64,000 nt of DNA from Pseudomonas baetica (GCF_002813455.1 NZ_PHHE01000001.1:6789001-6853000); one strand, 5' to 3'. Positions 17,934 through 28,888 are shown, numbered from the stretch's first letter. Numbers and translations: made by a program. Notes: generated by a model from the letters alone, not told the origin.

Positions 17934-19277
17934 ATGCCGTTGCTTTTCAAACGTTCTCTGCTGCCCAAACTGCGCAGCTTTCCGCTGACCGCCGAGGCCG
18001 TGACCATTCTGTCCGGCGCCGCCGAGTTCCGTCGTAGCCTGCTGGAGAAAATCGCCACGGCGACCCAGCGCATCTACATCGTTGCGCTCTATTTGCAGCA
18101 AGACGAAGCCGGTCAGGAAATTCTCGATGCCTTGCACGCCGCCAAACTCAAGCGTCCCGAGCTTGAAATCGCTGTGGTGGTCGACTGGTTGCGTGCCCAG
18201 CGCGGTCTGATCGGCGCCGGCAAGCAGCCGGGCAACTCGGCGTGGTATCAGGAAATGACCCGCACTCACGAGAGCGAAGTGCCGGTGTACGGCGTACCGG
18301 TGCAGACCCGTGAATTGTTCGGCGTTCTGCATTTGAAGGGATTCGTGATCGACAATTGCGTGGTCTACAGCGGCGCGAGCCTGAACAACGTCTATCTGCA
18401 CAAGTTCGACAAATACCGGTTCGACCGCTATCACGTGCTGCACAGCCCTGAGCTGGCGGACTCGATGCATCACCTGGTCAAGCATGGTCTGATCGAATCG
18501 AAAGCGGTGCACCGCCTCGATCTGCCTAATCTGCCGACCACGCGCAGCCTGCGTAACGACATCGGCGATCTGCGCAGCCGTCTCAAATACGCGACCTATG
18601 ACACCAGCGCCGGCACCACCGCCCGAGAAGGTTTGTCGGTCAGCCCATTATTGGGTGTGGGCAAGAACAACCCGTTGAACCGGGCAATTCTTGAATTGAT
18701 CGCCAGTGCGCAAACGCAGCTGACCATCTGCACGCCGTACTTCAACCTGCCGCTGGGGGTGATCCGCGAGATCAACCGCGCCCTGGCCCGTGGGGTGAAG
18801 ATCGACATCGTGGTCGGCGACAAGACCGCCAACGACTTCTACATCCCGCCGAGTGAGCCGTTCAAGGTGATCGCCGCGCTGCCGTACTTGTACGAGATCA
18901 GTCTGCGCCGTTTCGCCAAGCGGCATCAGCGCAACATCGACAGCGGTCAGTTGAACCTGCATCTGTGGCGTGATGGCGACAACACCTATCACCTCAAGGG
19001 CATGTGGGTCGATCAGCGCTATACCTTGCTGACCGGCAACAACCTCAATCCACGGGCGTTCCGTCTCGATCTGGAAAACGCACTGTTGATTGATGACCCG
19101 AAGGGAGAATGGCTGGAACCTCGGGCCAAGGAGCTGGAGGAGATCTTCCGCCATACCCTGCGGATCGACAGTTTCAACAGCCTGGAGACGCTGCCGGAAT
19201 ACCCGAGCGGGGTGGCGAAGTTTCTCAAGCGCGTGAGTCGGGTGCGGATCGAGCGGTTGCTGTACCGAATTCTCTAA
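17934..19277 (+). CDS. pssA: CDP-diacylglycerol-serine O-phosphatidyltransferase
   Basis: Makes phosphatidylserine, the precursor of phosphatidylethanolamine. 447 residues of the phospholipase-D superfamily type I enzyme, with two HKD-like motifs: LHLKGFVIDNCVVYSGASLN (about 131-150) and HLKGMWVDQRYTLLTGNNLN (about 349-368). The frame is open 52 codons further upstream through the palindromic repeat; ATG 17934 (MPLLFKRSLLPKL) matches the family start. A peripheral cytoplasmic-membrane enzyme in its own transcription unit. Confidence 0.92.
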   Translation: MPLLFKRSLLPKLRSFPLTAEAVTILSGAAEFRRSLLEKIATATQRIYIVALYLQQDEAGQEILDALHAAKLKRPELEIAVVVDWLRAQRGLIGAGKQPGNSAWYQEMTRTHESEVPVYGVPVQTRELFGVLHLKGFVIDNCVVYSGASLNNVYLHKFDKYRFDRYHVLHSPELADSMHHLVKHGLIESKAVHRLDLPNLPTTRSLRNDIGDLRSRLKYATYDTSAGTTAREGLSVSPLLGVGKNNPLNRAILELIASAQTQLTICTPYFNLPLGVIREINRALARGVKIDIVVGDKTANDFYIPPSEPFKVIAALPYLYEISLRRFAKRHQRNIDSGQLNLHLWRDGDNTYHLKGMWVDQRYTLLTGNNLNPRAFRLDLENALLIDDPKGEWLEPRAKELEEIFRHTLRIDSFNSLETLPEYPSGVAKFLKRVSRVRIERLLYRIL

Positions 19278-19306
19278 ATCAGAATTATGTATTGCGGCTG
19301 ATAAGG

Positions 19307-19375
19307 CCTTCGCGAGCAAGCCCGCTCCCACAGTTGGAATGCATTTCCATGTGGGAGCGGGCTTGCTCGCGAAGG
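19307..19375. repeat. REP-type palindrome pair
   Basis: CCTTCGCGAGCAAGCCCGCT (19307 on) and its exact reverse complement (19350-19375), with 26-base arms around a 17-base loop, between the convergent pssA and efe genes. It may terminate both. Confidence 0.88.
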
Positions 19376-19399
19376 GGCCCGCCTGGATGCTACACAGTC

Positions 19400-20224
19400 T
19401 TAGTTCAGCCCCAACTTGCCACGCAACGTGGACAAGTCTTCCGCCAACGTATTCACCGGCCCAACCAGCGCCTTGCGGTCGTTATCCTTGACCTTGTCAT
19501 ACGTTTCAAAGCCACCGTCCTTGGTCTTGTACTTGGCCAAAACCTTGTTCACCGTGGCGAAGTTTTTGTCGACCTTCGCTACAAACGCCTTGTCCTGCTG
19601 CTCGATCTGCGGGCGGAACAAATCAACGATTTTCTTCGCGCCGTCGATGTTGCCCTGGAAGTCGTAGAGGTCGGTGTGGCTGTAGCGATCTTCCTCGCCG
19701 GAGATCTTGGTCGCGGCGACTTCTTCCAGCAGCGCAGCAGCGCCGCCCACCACTTTCTCCGGCGGGAAGGTCAGGCCGGAGACGCGGGTTTGCAGGTCTT
19801 TGACGTCTTTGTTCAAGCCATCTGCCAGTGCGTCCAGGCCTTGGGTACTCTTTTCCGAGAACAGCGAATATTCGATGCGGTGAAAACCGGTGAAGTCTTC
19901 AGCTTTCACGCCTTTTTCGTGGTCGTCGACACGGGAGTCGATGGACGCATCGAGATCACTGAACAGCTCGGCAATCGGCTCGATCGACTCGTAAAAGACG
20001 CGGGTCGGCGCGTAGAGCTTTTGCGCGGTGGCCAGATCGCCTTTCTTCACCGCGTCGGTGAACTGCTGGGTGTGGCTGGCCAGTTCATCGAGCTGTTCGG
20101 TGACATAGATCTTGTAGTCCGACACCGGCCCGACCAGATCCAGCGGCGCGGTCGCAGCGAATGCCGACAGCGGGGTATTGAGCAAGCCAAGGGTCAGCAG
20201 TAACGCGAGTGGCGTCTTTTTCAT
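19400..20224 (-). CDS. EfeO-type M75 (imelysin-like) periplasmic protein
   Basis: 274 residues. A signal peptide (MKKTPLALLLTLGLL, cleavage after AFA) is followed by a single M75 domain with the HxxE motif in GFHRIEYSLF. It lacks the N-terminal cupredoxin domain seen in the efeO gene two positions upstream, so it is the short EfeM-like form. It is last in the efeU-efeO-efeB operon, 27 bases after efeB, and probably binds iron (or another metal) in the periplasm for the EfeU permease. Confidence 0.88.
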   Translation of the reverse strand: MKKTPLALLLTLGLLNTPLSAFAATAPLDLVGPVSDYKIYVTEQLDELASHTQQFTDAVKKGDLATAQKLYAPTRVFYESIEPIAELFSDLDASIDSRVDDHEKGVKAEDFTGFHRIEYSLFSEKSTQGLDALADGLNKDVKDLQTRVSGLTFPPEKVVGGAAALLEEVAATKISGEEDRYSHTDLYDFQGNIDGAKKIVDLFRPQIEQQDKAFVAKVDKNFATVNKVLAKYKTKDGGFETYDKVKDNDRKALVGPVNTLAEDLSTLRGKLGLN

Positions 20225-20251
20225 AGGGGTGGCTCCAGAGTCGGGATTGTT

Positions 20252-21550
20252 TTATGCCGTTGTTTTCGGTGGTGTGGCGTTGAGCAGCGAGCGACCGATG
20301 AAGTCCTTGTCGCCCGTGACCCCCGGAAGGGTGAAGAAGTAACCACCGCCGACCGGTTTGAGGTATTCCTCAAGCGGTTCGCCGTTGAGGCGGTTCTGCA
20401 CGGTGATGAAGCCTTTTTCCAGGTCGGCCTGGTAACAGATGAACAGCAGGCCCATGTCGAGCTGGCCGTTCTTGTTGACGCCGTTGGAGTAGTTGAACGG
20501 CCGACGCAGGATCAGGTTGGCCTGGCTCGCGGCAGTACGCGGATTGGCCAGGCGGATGTGTGCATCGAGTTTGGTCAGCTTGCCTTCAGGGTCTTTGCTG
20601 TAATCCGGCACTTCGCTTTCGTGACTGCCACCCATCGGTGCGCCGGTAGTTTTGACCCGGCCGAGGATGCTTTCCTGCTCTTGCAGTGGCGTGCGATCCC
20701 AGCGCTCGACGAAGTTGCGGATGATCCGCACCGCTTGATAACTGCCGTGCGCGGCCCAGGCCGGTTCGTCGCTGCCCGGTTGTACCCAGACCAGACGATC
20801 CATGGCCTTGGCGTCGTTGGAATCCGGGTTTGCCGAACCATCACGGAAACCGAGGAAGTTGCGCGCCGACTGCGCCGGCACACCGGGTTTTGTCGGGGCC
20901 TGCGGCGGTACGCTGCCTTCCTGTTTCCAACGCACCAACAGCAAGTCCGGCAGGTTTTTCACGATGTCGCGCAGGGCATGAATGTTGGTGTCGGCGGTGT
21001 TGGAGCAGAACTGCAAACTCAGGTCGCCGTGGCAGCAATCGGCATCCAGCGCATCGTTGGGGAAACCGACCATACGGATCAGGCGCTTGGGTTTGGCATC
21101 GGCCAGACCGAAACGCTCATCGAACAACGACTCGCCCACCGATACGGTGATGGTCAGGTTGTCCGGGGTGACCAGCGGGCCGAGGATGCCGGAGTCCGGC
21201 GGCGGCAGCTTCGGATCGATCTGTGCGACCGGACCACCCTTCATCAGGAACGCGATGCGCTCGTTGAGCGTGCGGAACAGCCGCTCCAGGTCTTCGCGAT
21301 CACTGGCCAGTACGTCGAACGACACCAGCATGCCCGACGCCGGGCGCGGGGTGACGATGCCGGTTTGATGCACGCCGTGGAAGTCGTGGCGGTCTTCGGT
21401 TTTGTCGCTGCTTGGCGCTTCGGTGACTTGCGCCTTTGCGGCGGCCATGGCCGGGCAGCTCAGGGCTGATCCGGCCAGTGCCATACCGGCAGCACCCATG
21501 CCCATCAGCACGCGGCGACGTTGCAAGTTGAGTTGTTCTGAATCGTTCAT
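20252..21550 (-). CDS. efeB: Deferrochelatase/peroxidase EfeB (DyP-type heme peroxidase)
   Basis: 432 residues. The Tat signal ([19 protein letters not shown]) exports the folded heme protein to the periplasm. The dye-decolorising peroxidase signature GFRDGSANP carries the catalytic Asp, and the proximal-heme region is [10 protein letters not shown]. EfeB supports ferrous iron use by EfeUO and can strip iron from heme in E. coli. It lies 17 bases after efeO and 27 before the extra M75 gene. Confidence 0.93.
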   Translation of the reverse strand: MNDSEQLNLQRRRVLMGMGAAGMALAGSALSCPAMAAAKAQVTEAPSSDKTEDRHDFHGVHQTGIVTPRPASGMLVSFDVLASDREDLERLFRTLNERIAFLMKGGPVAQIDPKLPPPDSGILGPLVTPDNLTITVSVGESLFDERFGLADAKPKRLIRMVGFPNDALDADCCHGDLSLQFCSNTADTNIHALRDIVKNLPDLLLVRWKQEGSVPPQAPTKPGVPAQSARNFLGFRDGSANPDSNDAKAMDRLVWVQPGSDEPAWAAHGSYQAVRIIRNFVERWDRTPLQEQESILGRVKTTGAPMGGSHESEVPDYSKDPEGKLTKLDAHIRLANPRTAASQANLILRRPFNYSNGVNKNGQLDMGLLFICYQADLEKGFITVQNRLNGEPLEEYLKPVGGGYFFTLPGVTGDKDFIGRSLLNATPPKTTA

Positions 21551-21567
21551 CGGTACTCGTCTTCTGC

Positions 21568-22767
21568 TTACAGGCCGGAGAGGCCGAGGGCTGGGTCGAT
21601 TCCATCAAGCGCATTCGCCAGGGCCTGGGCCTTGTCGGCGATCTGCTTGCGTTGTTCGCCGCTGACGCTGTCGTAGCTGGCGTAGCCGTCCTTGACCTTG
21701 AAGCTGTTCAGTCGGGTGTCGAAGTCTGCCAACGCCTGATCGATTGACGGCAACAGCTCGGCGGCGGATTTGCTCAGCATCGGTCTGAGCAGATCGACAA
21801 CTTTGTGCGCGGTTTGCAGGTTGGCGGCGAAACCGTTGAGGTCGCTGTGGCTGTAGCGTTCTTCTTCACCGCTGGCAGCGCGGACGTCGGCGAGGGTGTT
21901 GAGGTTGCGCACGACGATGTTGACCAGTTGCTCCGGAGGCAGCGATTGGGCGAGCAATTGCTGTTTAAGTGTGGTGACGTCGGTCAGCAGGCGCTGAGAC
22001 GCGGGCGCGAGATCGTCGAGTTTGCGTTGCTGGAACAGCGCGTATTCGATCCGGTGGAAGCCGACAAAGGCTGGATCCTGCTCGCGTTTTTCGAAGTAAT
22101 CGGCGCGGGCATTGATGCTGTTATCCAGTTCAGCCAGACGCTGCGCCGCCGGGGCCAGACGCTGATAGGCCGCACGCGCCGGCAGGTACGCCGCCTGCGC
22201 CTGGCTCAAGTCGCCGCTGGCGATCGCCAGATCAAGCGCGGTCACGGCTTTGATCAGCACGCTGCCCTGGCTGGCCAGGTACACACGGAACTCCGACAAC
22301 GGCCCGACGAAGGCGACCATCGACGGTTTGGCCTTGGCTGCAGCGTCGGAGGCCGCCGTCGGTGTCACGTGCAAAGTGCCGCGCGGATTACTCAGCAGGC
22401 CGCACGTGATCGCATAGTCGCCGGGTTGCAGGTTGGCGTTGATCACCTGGCTCAGGCCCGGCGCAATATTCTCGCGCTCTTCGACCACCAGCACACCATC
22501 GAGGATTTCCCATTCCACCGCGCGCTCGGAACGGTTGACGATGCGGAAACTGGCGCGGCCAGCGGGTACGGTCAGTGCATTGGGCTCGCAACTGCCCGGA
22601 TGAATGTTGACCACCACTTCGTCGCGGTTGTGCTGACGTTTGGCCGCGGCCAGTTGCGAGGCGTAGTAGAACAGGCCACCGGCGGCGATCATCACGACCA
22701 CCGAGCCGGCCACCGCCCAGCGCAAGGCGCGGGGAGGCGAGGCCTGAGGGGTATTAGGCTTTGACAT
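21568..22767 (-). CDS. efeO: Iron uptake protein EfeO (cupredoxin + M75 domains)
   Basis: 399 residues. One N-terminal hydrophobic span (about 15-37) is followed by a cupredoxin-like domain ([18 protein letters not shown] to [15 protein letters not shown], about 48-130) with cysteines that could bind copper or iron. An M75 domain with the HxxE motif [10 protein letters not shown] follows. A longer frame exists upstream inside efeU, but ATG 22767 (MSKPNTPQ), eight bases after the efeU stop, gives the expected N-terminus. It delivers iron to the EfeU permease. Confidence 0.92.
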   Translation of the reverse strand: MSKPNTPQASPPRALRWAVAGSVVVMIAAGGLFYYASQLAAAKRQHNRDEVVVNIHPGSCEPNALTVPAGRASFRIVNRSERAVEWEILDGVLVVEERENIAPGLSQVINANLQPGDYAITCGLLSNPRGTLHVTPTAASDAAAKAKPSMVAFVGPLSEFRVYLASQGSVLIKAVTALDLAIASGDLSQAQAAYLPARAAYQRLAPAAQRLAELDNSINARADYFEKREQDPAFVGFHRIEYALFQQRKLDDLAPASQRLLTDVTTLKQQLLAQSLPPEQLVNIVVRNLNTLADVRAASGEEERYSHSDLNGFAANLQTAHKVVDLLRPMLSKSAAELLPSIDQALADFDTRLNSFKVKDGYASYDSVSGEQRKQIADKAQALANALDGIDPALGLSGL

Positions 22768-22775
22768 GGGTGCCC

Positions 22776-23621
22776 TTATTGGCTGGAAACGGAATTCGAT
22801 TGCGCGGCGGGTTTGGCCACTGGCGCCGGGAGGAAAAACATCACCAGTGCCACCACCAGGTAGATCAGATACGCGCCGAGGGTGCTGACGGTTGGCGCAT
22901 CCTGGTAACCGAACATGCCGGCCAGCACCGAGCCTAGCGGGCCATCCATCGGCAGCGTCGCGCTGACGTCGAACAGCACGGTTTGCAGGTGATTCCACAG
23001 CCCGGCTTCATGCAGTGCCTGCACCGAGTTGGCGAGAATCCCGGCAGCCACGACCAGAATGAACAGCCCGGTCCACTTGAAAAAGGCCGAAAGGTTCAGG
23101 CGCATGCTGCCGGTGTAGATCAGGAAGCCGACGACGATGGCCAGAATCAGGCCGAGCAGGGCACCGATCGGCGCACCCGGGCCTTCGCTTTGCTGAAACA
23201 CTGCGAGCAGGAAGAACACCGTTTCCAGGCCTTCGCGAGCAACGGCGAAGAACACCATGGCGATCAGCGCGATAACCTGGTGTCTGGAAGAGGTCAGGGC
23301 TTCGTCCAGCGAGGCGTGTAGCGAATGCTTGATCGAGCGTGCGACCTTGCGCATCCAGAACACCATCGAGCTGAGAATCCCCACGGCCACCAGCCCGACG
23401 ATACCTTCGAACAGTTCCTGCTGTTTTTGCGGGAACTCGGCACTGACCAGTTCCAGACCGCCACCGACCAGCAGCGCCAGTGCTGCGGCGAGAAATACAC
23501 CGATCCACACGGCTGGCATCCATTGGCCTCGGCCGGTCTGTTGCAGGTAGCTGGCGATAATGCCAACGATCAGCGCGGCTTCAATGCCTTCGCGCAGCAT
23601 GATCAGAAAGGGAACGAGCAT
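22776..23621 (-). CDS. efeU: Ferrous iron permease EfeU (FTR1 family)
   Basis: 281 residues with seven predicted membrane spans. The REGxE iron-binding motifs are REGIEAALIVG (about 10-20) and REGLETVFFL (about 138-147). First gene of the efeU-efeO-efeB-M75 operon. A Fur-box-like palindrome lies 41 bases upstream of its ATG (23662-23680), so repression by iron-loaded Fur is expected. Confidence 0.93.
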   Translation of the reverse strand: MLVPFLIMLREGIEAALIVGIIASYLQQTGRGQWMPAVWIGVFLAAALALLVGGGLELVSAEFPQKQQELFEGIVGLVAVGILSSMVFWMRKVARSIKHSLHASLDEALTSSRHQVIALIAMVFFAVAREGLETVFFLLAVFQQSEGPGAPIGALLGLILAIVVGFLIYTGSMRLNLSAFFKWTGLFILVVAAGILANSVQALHEAGLWNHLQTVLFDVSATLPMDGPLGSVLAGMFGYQDAPTVSTLGAYLIYLVVALVMFFLPAPVAKPAAQSNSVSSQ

Positions 23622-23661
23622 TCGGCATCCAGTAGGTCATTTGCAGAGTTACAAGTTGTAA

Positions 23662-23680
23662 CATAATGAAAGTCATTCTC
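23662..23680 (-). promoter_or_regulatory. Fur box upstream of efeU
   Basis: Read toward efeU, the 19-mer GAGAATGACTTTCATTATG matches the consensus GATAATGATAATCATTATC at 14 of 19 positions. A second, weaker AATGATTGTCAT half-site array follows upstream (23682-23700). Confidence 0.75.
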
Positions 23681-23748
23681 ACATGACAATCATTGACATA
23701 AACCTGAACGCAAGCTGAACAACCTGTTTTTTGCCCCGCACAGATACC

Positions 23749-23837
23749 TGTGGGAGCGAGCCTGCTCGCGAAGGCGGCGTATCAGGTGACATCTCTTTGC
23801 CTGTGCCACTGTTTTCGCGAGCAGGCTCGCTCCCACA
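23749..23837. repeat. REP-type palindrome pair
   Basis: TGTGGGAGCGAGCCTGCTCG (23749 on) and its reverse complement (23814-23837), in the divergent gap between efeU and the AraC-type regulator. Confidence 0.88.
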
Positions 23838-23903
23838 AGGGAACTGTGTCGGGTTTGGGGTAAGATGCCTGCCACTCAAAAACAACAGGAATCACCGAGT
23901 TCC

Positions 23904-24920
23904 ATGTCGGAAAAAGACACCATCGCCGTGCAACTGGTGCGTGAAGCGCTGCTGCAAAGTTGTGCCCCGGGCGTGGCAATGGAAGAAGTCTTGGGTAAGG
24001 TCGGGATTGATCCGGCGTTGTTGCAAACCGAGGACGCCCGCGTACCGGCGTCGCAGTACGCCAAACTCTGGCGTTTGCTGGCCCGACGCAGCGATGACGA
24101 GTTTTTCGGCATGGACCCGCGCAAGCTCAAGTCGGGCAGCCTTGAGTTCCTCTGCCGCAGTGCCATGGCGCAACCGACGCTGGCGACGGGTTTGAGCACT
24201 GGCCTGAGCTTCCTGTCATTGATGCTCGAACGCCTGCCGGCGCAACTGGTGCGCCAGCAAAGTCTGGCGGAAATCGTCCTGCTGGAGGACGACTCCGAAC
24301 CTCGACGCGCCTTTACCTATTTTACGTACTGGATGATCGTCCACGGCGTCGCCTGTTGGCTGGCGGGGCGGCGGATTCCGATTCTGGCCATTGAGTTGCG
24401 CTGTCCGGAACCGGACTTCACCGATGATTACCGGGTGATGTTCTCGGAAAACCTGCGGTTCGACCGACCGCGCACGCGGATGATCTTCGCCGCCGATGTG
24501 CTGGATCTGCCGATCAAGCGCACTGCCGAGGAATTGAAACGCTTTCTGGCCCATGCGCCGGCCAACATTCTGGTCAAGTACCGCGACCCGCAAAGCCTTG
24601 CCAGCCGGATCAAACAGGATTTGCGTCAGTTACCCGCGGAGCAGTGGCCGGAAACGGAGGCGCTGGCGCAGCAACTGTGCATGTCGGCCTCGACGTTGCG
24701 CCGACGTTTGGCGGAGGAAGGGCAGACGTATCAAGGGCTCAAGGACAGTGTGCGCAAGGAATTGGCAATTATCTGGCTGGCGGAGCCTTCGATCAGTTTC
24801 GTCGAGATTGCCAGTCGGCTGGGATTTGCCGATGCCAGTTCGTTCTATAAGGCGTTCCGCAAATGGTCAGGGTCCAATCCCGGCCACTATCGGACGCTGA
24901 TTTTGAATGAGGTTGTCTGA
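23904..24920 (+). CDS. AraC family transcriptional regulator
   Basis: 338 residues. The N-terminal 'arabinose-binding' type domain of the OruR/MmsR-like subgroup spans about 10-200. A C-terminal double helix-turn-helix ends in FVEIASRLGFADASSFYKAFRKWSGSNPGHYR. An in-frame ATG at 23865 would add 13 residues; 23904 was chosen from the domain start, and the choice is uncertain. It is immediately upstream of, and in the same direction as, the acyl-CoA catabolic cluster, which it likely activates in response to a pathway intermediate. Confidence 0.85.
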   Translation: MSEKDTIAVQLVREALLQSCAPGVAMEEVLGKVGIDPALLQTEDARVPASQYAKLWRLLARRSDDEFFGMDPRKLKSGSLEFLCRSAMAQPTLATGLSTGLSFLSLMLERLPAQLVRQQSLAEIVLLEDDSEPRRAFTYFTYWMIVHGVACWLAGRRIPILAIELRCPEPDFTDDYRVMFSENLRFDRPRTRMIFAADVLDLPIKRTAEELKRFLAHAPANILVKYRDPQSLASRIKQDLRQLPAEQWPETEALAQQLCMSASTLRRRLAEEGQTYQGLKDSVRKELAIIWLAEPSISFVEIASRLGFADASSFYKAFRKWSGSNPGHYRTLILNEVV

Positions 24921-24978
24921 ACTGACGCCTTCGCGAGCAAGCCCGCTCCCACATTTTGGAATGCATTCCCCCTGTGAT

Positions 24979-25090
24979 GATCGTTCCCACGCTCCGCGTG
25001 GGAATGCCTCTAGGGACGCTCCGCGTTCCGGTTCTGAAGTGGACGCAGAGCGTCCGCGGCTGCATTCCCACGCAGAGCGTGGGAACGATC
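24979..25090. repeat. Nested palindromic repeat of a second family
   Basis: GATCGTTCCCACGCTCCGCG (24979 on) is a hairpin in itself and is also mirrored by GCAGAGCGTGGGAACGATC ending at 25090; the centre holds GACGCTCCGCGT and GACGCAGAGCGTCC. A half REP (24931-24955) precedes it. The 304-base gap 24921-25224 therefore contains repeats plus the promoter region of the catabolic operon. Confidence 0.8.
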
Positions 25091-25224
25091 GGTGTGGCAG
25101 AGCTTGGCCAAACCAGTCAGCCACTTTGATGGCTTTGACCATTGCCCCAAACCCCGCTCAGCGCGACTATCCCTCTGTTGTTTACGGTTCCCCAACCTAA
25201 TAAAAACACAGAGGGATTCTGGCA

Positions 25225-26889
25225 ATGCGCGATTACTTGTCTGCCACCGCACAGTTCAACTATCAGCACACCGTGGATGCCGCACTCAGCGGTACGCTTG
25301 AAGCGCTCAACGCCTGCGTCGAATGTTGCGACCGCCATGCATTGCCGGGGCGCATCGCGCTGTTCTGGGAAGGGCGCGATGGCGCCAGTGCCTCGTACAC
25401 CTTCAATGAATTGCAGGACAAAACCGCGCGTTTCGCCAATTTCCTCCTCGCTCAGGGCGTGCAGAAGGGCGACAAGGTCGCCGGCCTGCTGCCGCGCAAC
25501 ATCGAATTGCTCATCACCGTGTTCGCCACCTGGCGCATCGGCGCGGTGTATCAACCGCTGTTCACCGCGTTCGGCCCCAAGGCACTCGAACATCGCCTGA
25601 ACAGTTCCGGCGCCAAAGTGGTGGTGACCGACGCGGTCAACCGGCCCAAACTTGCTGAGGTCGCCAACTGCCCGACACTGGTCACCGTCGGCGGCGCCAA
25701 GGGCCAGGGCATTGTCCGGGGCGATTTCAGTTTCTGGGCCGAACTGGCCAATTATTCCAATGCCTGCGAACCGGTGCTGCTGACCGGCGAAGACCCGTTC
25801 CTGCTGATGTTCACCTCGGGCACCACCGGTCCGTCGAAAGCGCTGTCGGTGCCGCTCAAAGCCATCGTCGCGTTCCAGAGCTACACCCGCGATGCCGTTG
25901 ATCTACGCCCGCAAGATGCTTTCTGGAATGTCGCCGATCCGGGCTGGGCCTACGGCATCTATTTCGGCGTGACCGGCCCGTTGTCGATGGGCCACCCGAT
26001 CACCTTCTACGATGGCCCGTTTACCCTCGAAAGCACCTGCCGGGTGATCAACAAATATGGCATCACCAACCTCACCGGTTCGCCGACTGCTTACCGTCTG
26101 CTGATTGCCGGCGGTGACGAGTTCGCCAAATCGATCAAGGGCAAGCTGCGCATCGTCAGCAGCGCCGGCGAGCCGCTGAACCCGGAAGTGATCCGCTGGT
26201 TCGCCGACAACCTCGATGTGGTCATTCACGACCATTACGGCCAGACCGAACTGGGCATGGTTCTGTGCAACCACCACGGCATCGACCACCCGGTTCACAT
26301 CGGCGCCGCCGGTTTCGCTTCGCCGGGCCATCGCATCGTCGTACTCGATGACCAATACAACGAACTCGGTGTCGGCCAGCCCGGCATCCTCGCCATCGAC
26401 CGGCCGAAGTCGCCGATGTGCTGGTTCGGTGGTTACGAAGGCGCGCCGACCAAAGCCTTCGTCGGCGACTATTACCTGAGCGGCGACACTGTGGAATGGA
26501 ACCCGGACGGCAGCATCAGCTTCGTCGGCCGCAGCGACGATGTGATCACCACATCCGGCTATCGCGTCGGCCCGTTCGACGTCGAAAGCGCGCTGATTGA
26601 GCACCCGGCCGTGGTCGAGGCGGCAGTGGTCGGCAAACCGGACCCGGAACGCACCGAACTGGTCAAAGCCTTCGTCGTGCTCAGCGCGCAGTACCGCGCT
26701 TCGCCGGAACTGGCCGAAGAACTGCGCCAGCACGTGCGCAAGCGTCTCGCCGCGCATTCTTACCCGCGTGAAATCGAATTTGTCAGCGAATTGCCCAAAA
26801 CCCCAAGTGGCAAATTGCAGCGCTTTATCTTGCGCAACCAGGAAATCGCCAAGGCTCAAGAGGCCGCGGCGCATAACGTTTCAGCGTGA
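25225..26889 (+). CDS. AMP-dependent acyl-CoA synthetase (FadDx-like)
   Basis: Activates a short or branched acyl chain to its CoA thioester. 554 residues. The ATP-binding motif is [11 protein letters not shown] (about 193-203), the adenylate motif DHYGQTELG, the hinge [13 protein letters not shown] and the catalytic Lys in TPSGKLQRF. It heads the operon with the order ligase, SDR, thiolase, acyl-CoA dehydrogenase, enoyl-CoA hydratase, the same order as PP_2213-PP_2217 of P. putida (fadDx, fadB2x, fadAx and following). The substrate is most likely 2-methylbutyrate or a similar short acid, inferred from neighbours. Confidence 0.85.
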   Translation: MRDYLSATAQFNYQHTVDAALSGTLEALNACVECCDRHALPGRIALFWEGRDGASASYTFNELQDKTARFANFLLAQGVQKGDKVAGLLPRNIELLITVFATWRIGAVYQPLFTAFGPKALEHRLNSSGAKVVVTDAVNRPKLAEVANCPTLVTVGGAKGQGIVRGDFSFWAELANYSNACEPVLLTGEDPFLLMFTSGTTGPSKALSVPLKAIVAFQSYTRDAVDLRPQDAFWNVADPGWAYGIYFGVTGPLSMGHPITFYDGPFTLESTCRVINKYGITNLTGSPTAYRLLIAGGDEFAKSIKGKLRIVSSAGEPLNPEVIRWFADNLDVVIHDHYGQTELGMVLCNHHGIDHPVHIGAAGFASPGHRIVVLDDQYNELGVGQPGILAIDRPKSPMCWFGGYEGAPTKAFVGDYYLSGDTVEWNPDGSISFVGRSDDVITTSGYRVGPFDVESALIEHPAVVEAAVVGKPDPERTELVKAFVVLSAQYRASPELAEELRQHVRKRLAAHSYPREIEFVSELPKTPSGKLQRFILRNQEIAKAQEAAAHNVSA

Positions 26890-26905
26890 ACCCAAGGAAA
26901 CCGTC

Positions 26906-27667
26906 ATGCAGATCGAGAACAAGGTTTTTATCGTCACCGGCGGCGCCTCCGGCCTCGGTGCGGCCACCGCTGAATTGCTGGCGAATGCCGGCGCCAAAGT
27001 GATGCTGGTGGACATGAACGCCGAAGCGGTGGCCGCTCAGGCCCAGCGTCTGGGCGCGCAAAGCGTCGTCGCCGACATCAGCAACGAAGCCGCCGCCGAA
27101 GCCGCTGTGCAAGCGACTGTCCAGGCGTTCGGTAGCCTCAACGGTCTGGTCAACTGCGCCGGCATCGTCCGTGGCGAAAAAATCCTCGGCAAAAACGGCC
27201 CGCACGCACTGGCCAGTTTTGCTCAGGTGATCAACGTCAACCTCATTGGCAGCTTCAACATGCTGCGTCTGGCCGCTGCGGCCATCGCCGAAAGCGAAGC
27301 CAATGCCGACGGCGAGCGCGGCGTGATCATCAACACCGCCTCGGTGGCGGCGTTCGACGGTCAGATTGGCCAGGCAGCCTACTCGGCGTCGAAAGGTGCC
27401 ATCGCCAGCCTGACCCTGCCGGCCGCCCGTGAGCTGGCACGTTTCGGCATCCGCGTAATGACCATCGCCCCGGGCATTTTCGAAACCCCGATGATGGCCG
27501 GCATGACCCCGGAAGTGCGCGACTCGCTGGCGGCCGGCGTACCGTTCCCGCCGCGCCTGGGCAAGCCTGCCGAATACGCTGCGCTGGTTCGGCATATCAT
27601 CGAAAACAGCATGCTCAACGGTGAGGTGATCCGTCTCGACGGTGCCTTGCGCATGGCCGCCAAGTAA
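26906..27667 (+). CDS. Short-chain dehydrogenase, 2-methyl-3-hydroxybutyryl-CoA dehydrogenase-like
   Basis: 253 residues. The NAD-binding motif is [10 protein letters not shown] (about 12-21), followed by NCAG and the catalytic S...YSASKGA. It resembles type-II 3-hydroxyacyl-CoA dehydrogenases (FadB2x), which oxidise 2-methyl-3-hydroxybutyryl-CoA in isoleucine breakdown. AAGGAAA precedes ATG 26906, and the next gene starts 12 bases after its stop, so it is mid-operon. Confidence 0.88.
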   Translation: MQIENKVFIVTGGASGLGAATAELLANAGAKVMLVDMNAEAVAAQAQRLGAQSVVADISNEAAAEAAVQATVQAFGSLNGLVNCAGIVRGEKILGKNGPHALASFAQVINVNLIGSFNMLRLAAAAIAESEANADGERGVIINTASVAAFDGQIGQAAYSASKGAIASLTLPAARELARFGIRVMTIAPGIFETPMMAGMTPEVRDSLAAGVPFPPRLGKPAEYAALVRHIIENSMLNGEVIRLDGALRMAAK

Positions 27668-27679
27668 GGAGGATTTGTC

Positions 27680-28873
27680 ATGACTATTTCCAACGATCCG
27701 ATTGTCATCGTCAGCGCCGTTCGCACGCCGATGGGCGGCTTTCAGGGCGAACTGAAAAGCCTCACCGCGCCTCAGCTTGGCGCTGCCGCCATCAAAGCGG
27801 CGGTTGAACGCGCCGGTGTTGCCAGCGATTCGGTTGATGAAGTGCTGTTCGGTTGTGTACTACCCGCTGGCCTTGGTCAGGCGCCGGCACGGCAAGCGGC
27901 CCTGGGCGCCGGTCTGGATAAATCGACGCGCTGCACCACGGTCAACAAGATGTGCGGCTCGGGCATGGAAACCACCATTCTGGCCCACGACATGCTGATC
28001 GCCGGCAGCGCCGACGTGGTGATCGCCGGTGGTATGGAAAGCATGTCCAACTCACCGTATCTGCTGGATCGTGCCCGCGCCGGCTATCGCATGGGCCACG
28101 GCCGTGTGCTCGATTCGATGTTCCTCGACGGCCTCGAAGACGCCTACGACAAGGGTCGGCTGATGGGCACTTTCGCCGAAGATTGCGCCGAAACCAACCA
28201 TTTCAGCCGCGAAGCGCAGGACGCGTTTGCCATCGCCTCGACCACCCGCGCTCAGCAGGCGATCAAGGACGGTAGCTTCAAGGACGAAATCGTCCCGCTG
28301 ACCGTGACCGTCGGTAAAGAGCAGGTACTGATCAGCCATGATGAACAGCCGCCGAAAGCCAAACTGGACAAGATTGCCTCGCTGAAACCGGCGTTCCGCG
28401 AAGGTGGCACGGTGACGGCGGCGAACTCCAGTTCGATCTCCGACGGCGCAGCGGCGCTGGTGCTGATGCGTCAGTCGCAGGCGCAAAAACTCGGTCTGAA
28501 ACCACTGGCGGTGATCCATGGCCACGCCGCGTTTGCAGATACCCCGGGCCTGTTCCCGGTGGCGCCAATTGGTGCGATCAAGAAGCTGATCAAGAAAACC
28601 GGTTGGTCGCTGGGCGACGTTGATCTGTTCGAGGTTAACGAAGCGTTTGCTGTGGTCGGTATGGCGGCGATGACTCACCTGGAAATTCCTCACGACAAGC
28701 TCAATGTGCACGGCGGCGCTTGTGCCTTGGGCCATCCGATCGGCGCCTCGGGCGCAAGGATTGTGGTGACACTGCTCTCGGCCCTGCGCCAAAGAAAGAT
28801 GAAACGCGGGATTGCGGCGATCTGCATTGGCGGCGGTGAGGCAACGGCCATGGCCGTGGAATGCCTCTACTGA
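27680..28873 (+). CDS. Acetyl-CoA C-acyltransferase (thiolase, FadAx-like)
   Basis: 397 residues, a standard degradative thiolase. The nucleophilic Cys is in NKMCGSGM (near 92), the His in [14 protein letters not shown] (near 353) and the proton-donating Cys in CIGGGEA (near 383). It cleaves 2-methylacetoacetyl-CoA to acetyl-CoA and propionyl-CoA if the pathway assignment is right. AGGAGG precedes the ATG. Confidence 0.92.
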   Translation: MTISNDPIVIVSAVRTPMGGFQGELKSLTAPQLGAAAIKAAVERAGVASDSVDEVLFGCVLPAGLGQAPARQAALGAGLDKSTRCTTVNKMCGSGMETTILAHDMLIAGSADVVIAGGMESMSNSPYLLDRARAGYRMGHGRVLDSMFLDGLEDAYDKGRLMGTFAEDCAETNHFSREAQDAFAIASTTRAQQAIKDGSFKDEIVPLTVTVGKEQVLISHDEQPPKAKLDKIASLKPAFREGGTVTAANSSSISDGAAALVLMRQSQAQKLGLKPLAVIHGHAAFADTPGLFPVAPIGAIKKLIKKTGWSLGDVDLFEVNEAFAVVGMAAMTHLEIPHDKLNVHGGACALGHPIGASGARIVVTLLSALRQRKMKRGIAAICIGGGEATAMAVECLY

Positions 28874-28888
28874 ACACGCTCTGATCCC

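Noticed and set aside
16243..19375. Repeated inverted units that might be taken for a CRISPR array
   Set aside because: Units are palindromic REP pairs at separate intergenic sites, not direct repeats with uniform spacers, and no cas gene is present.
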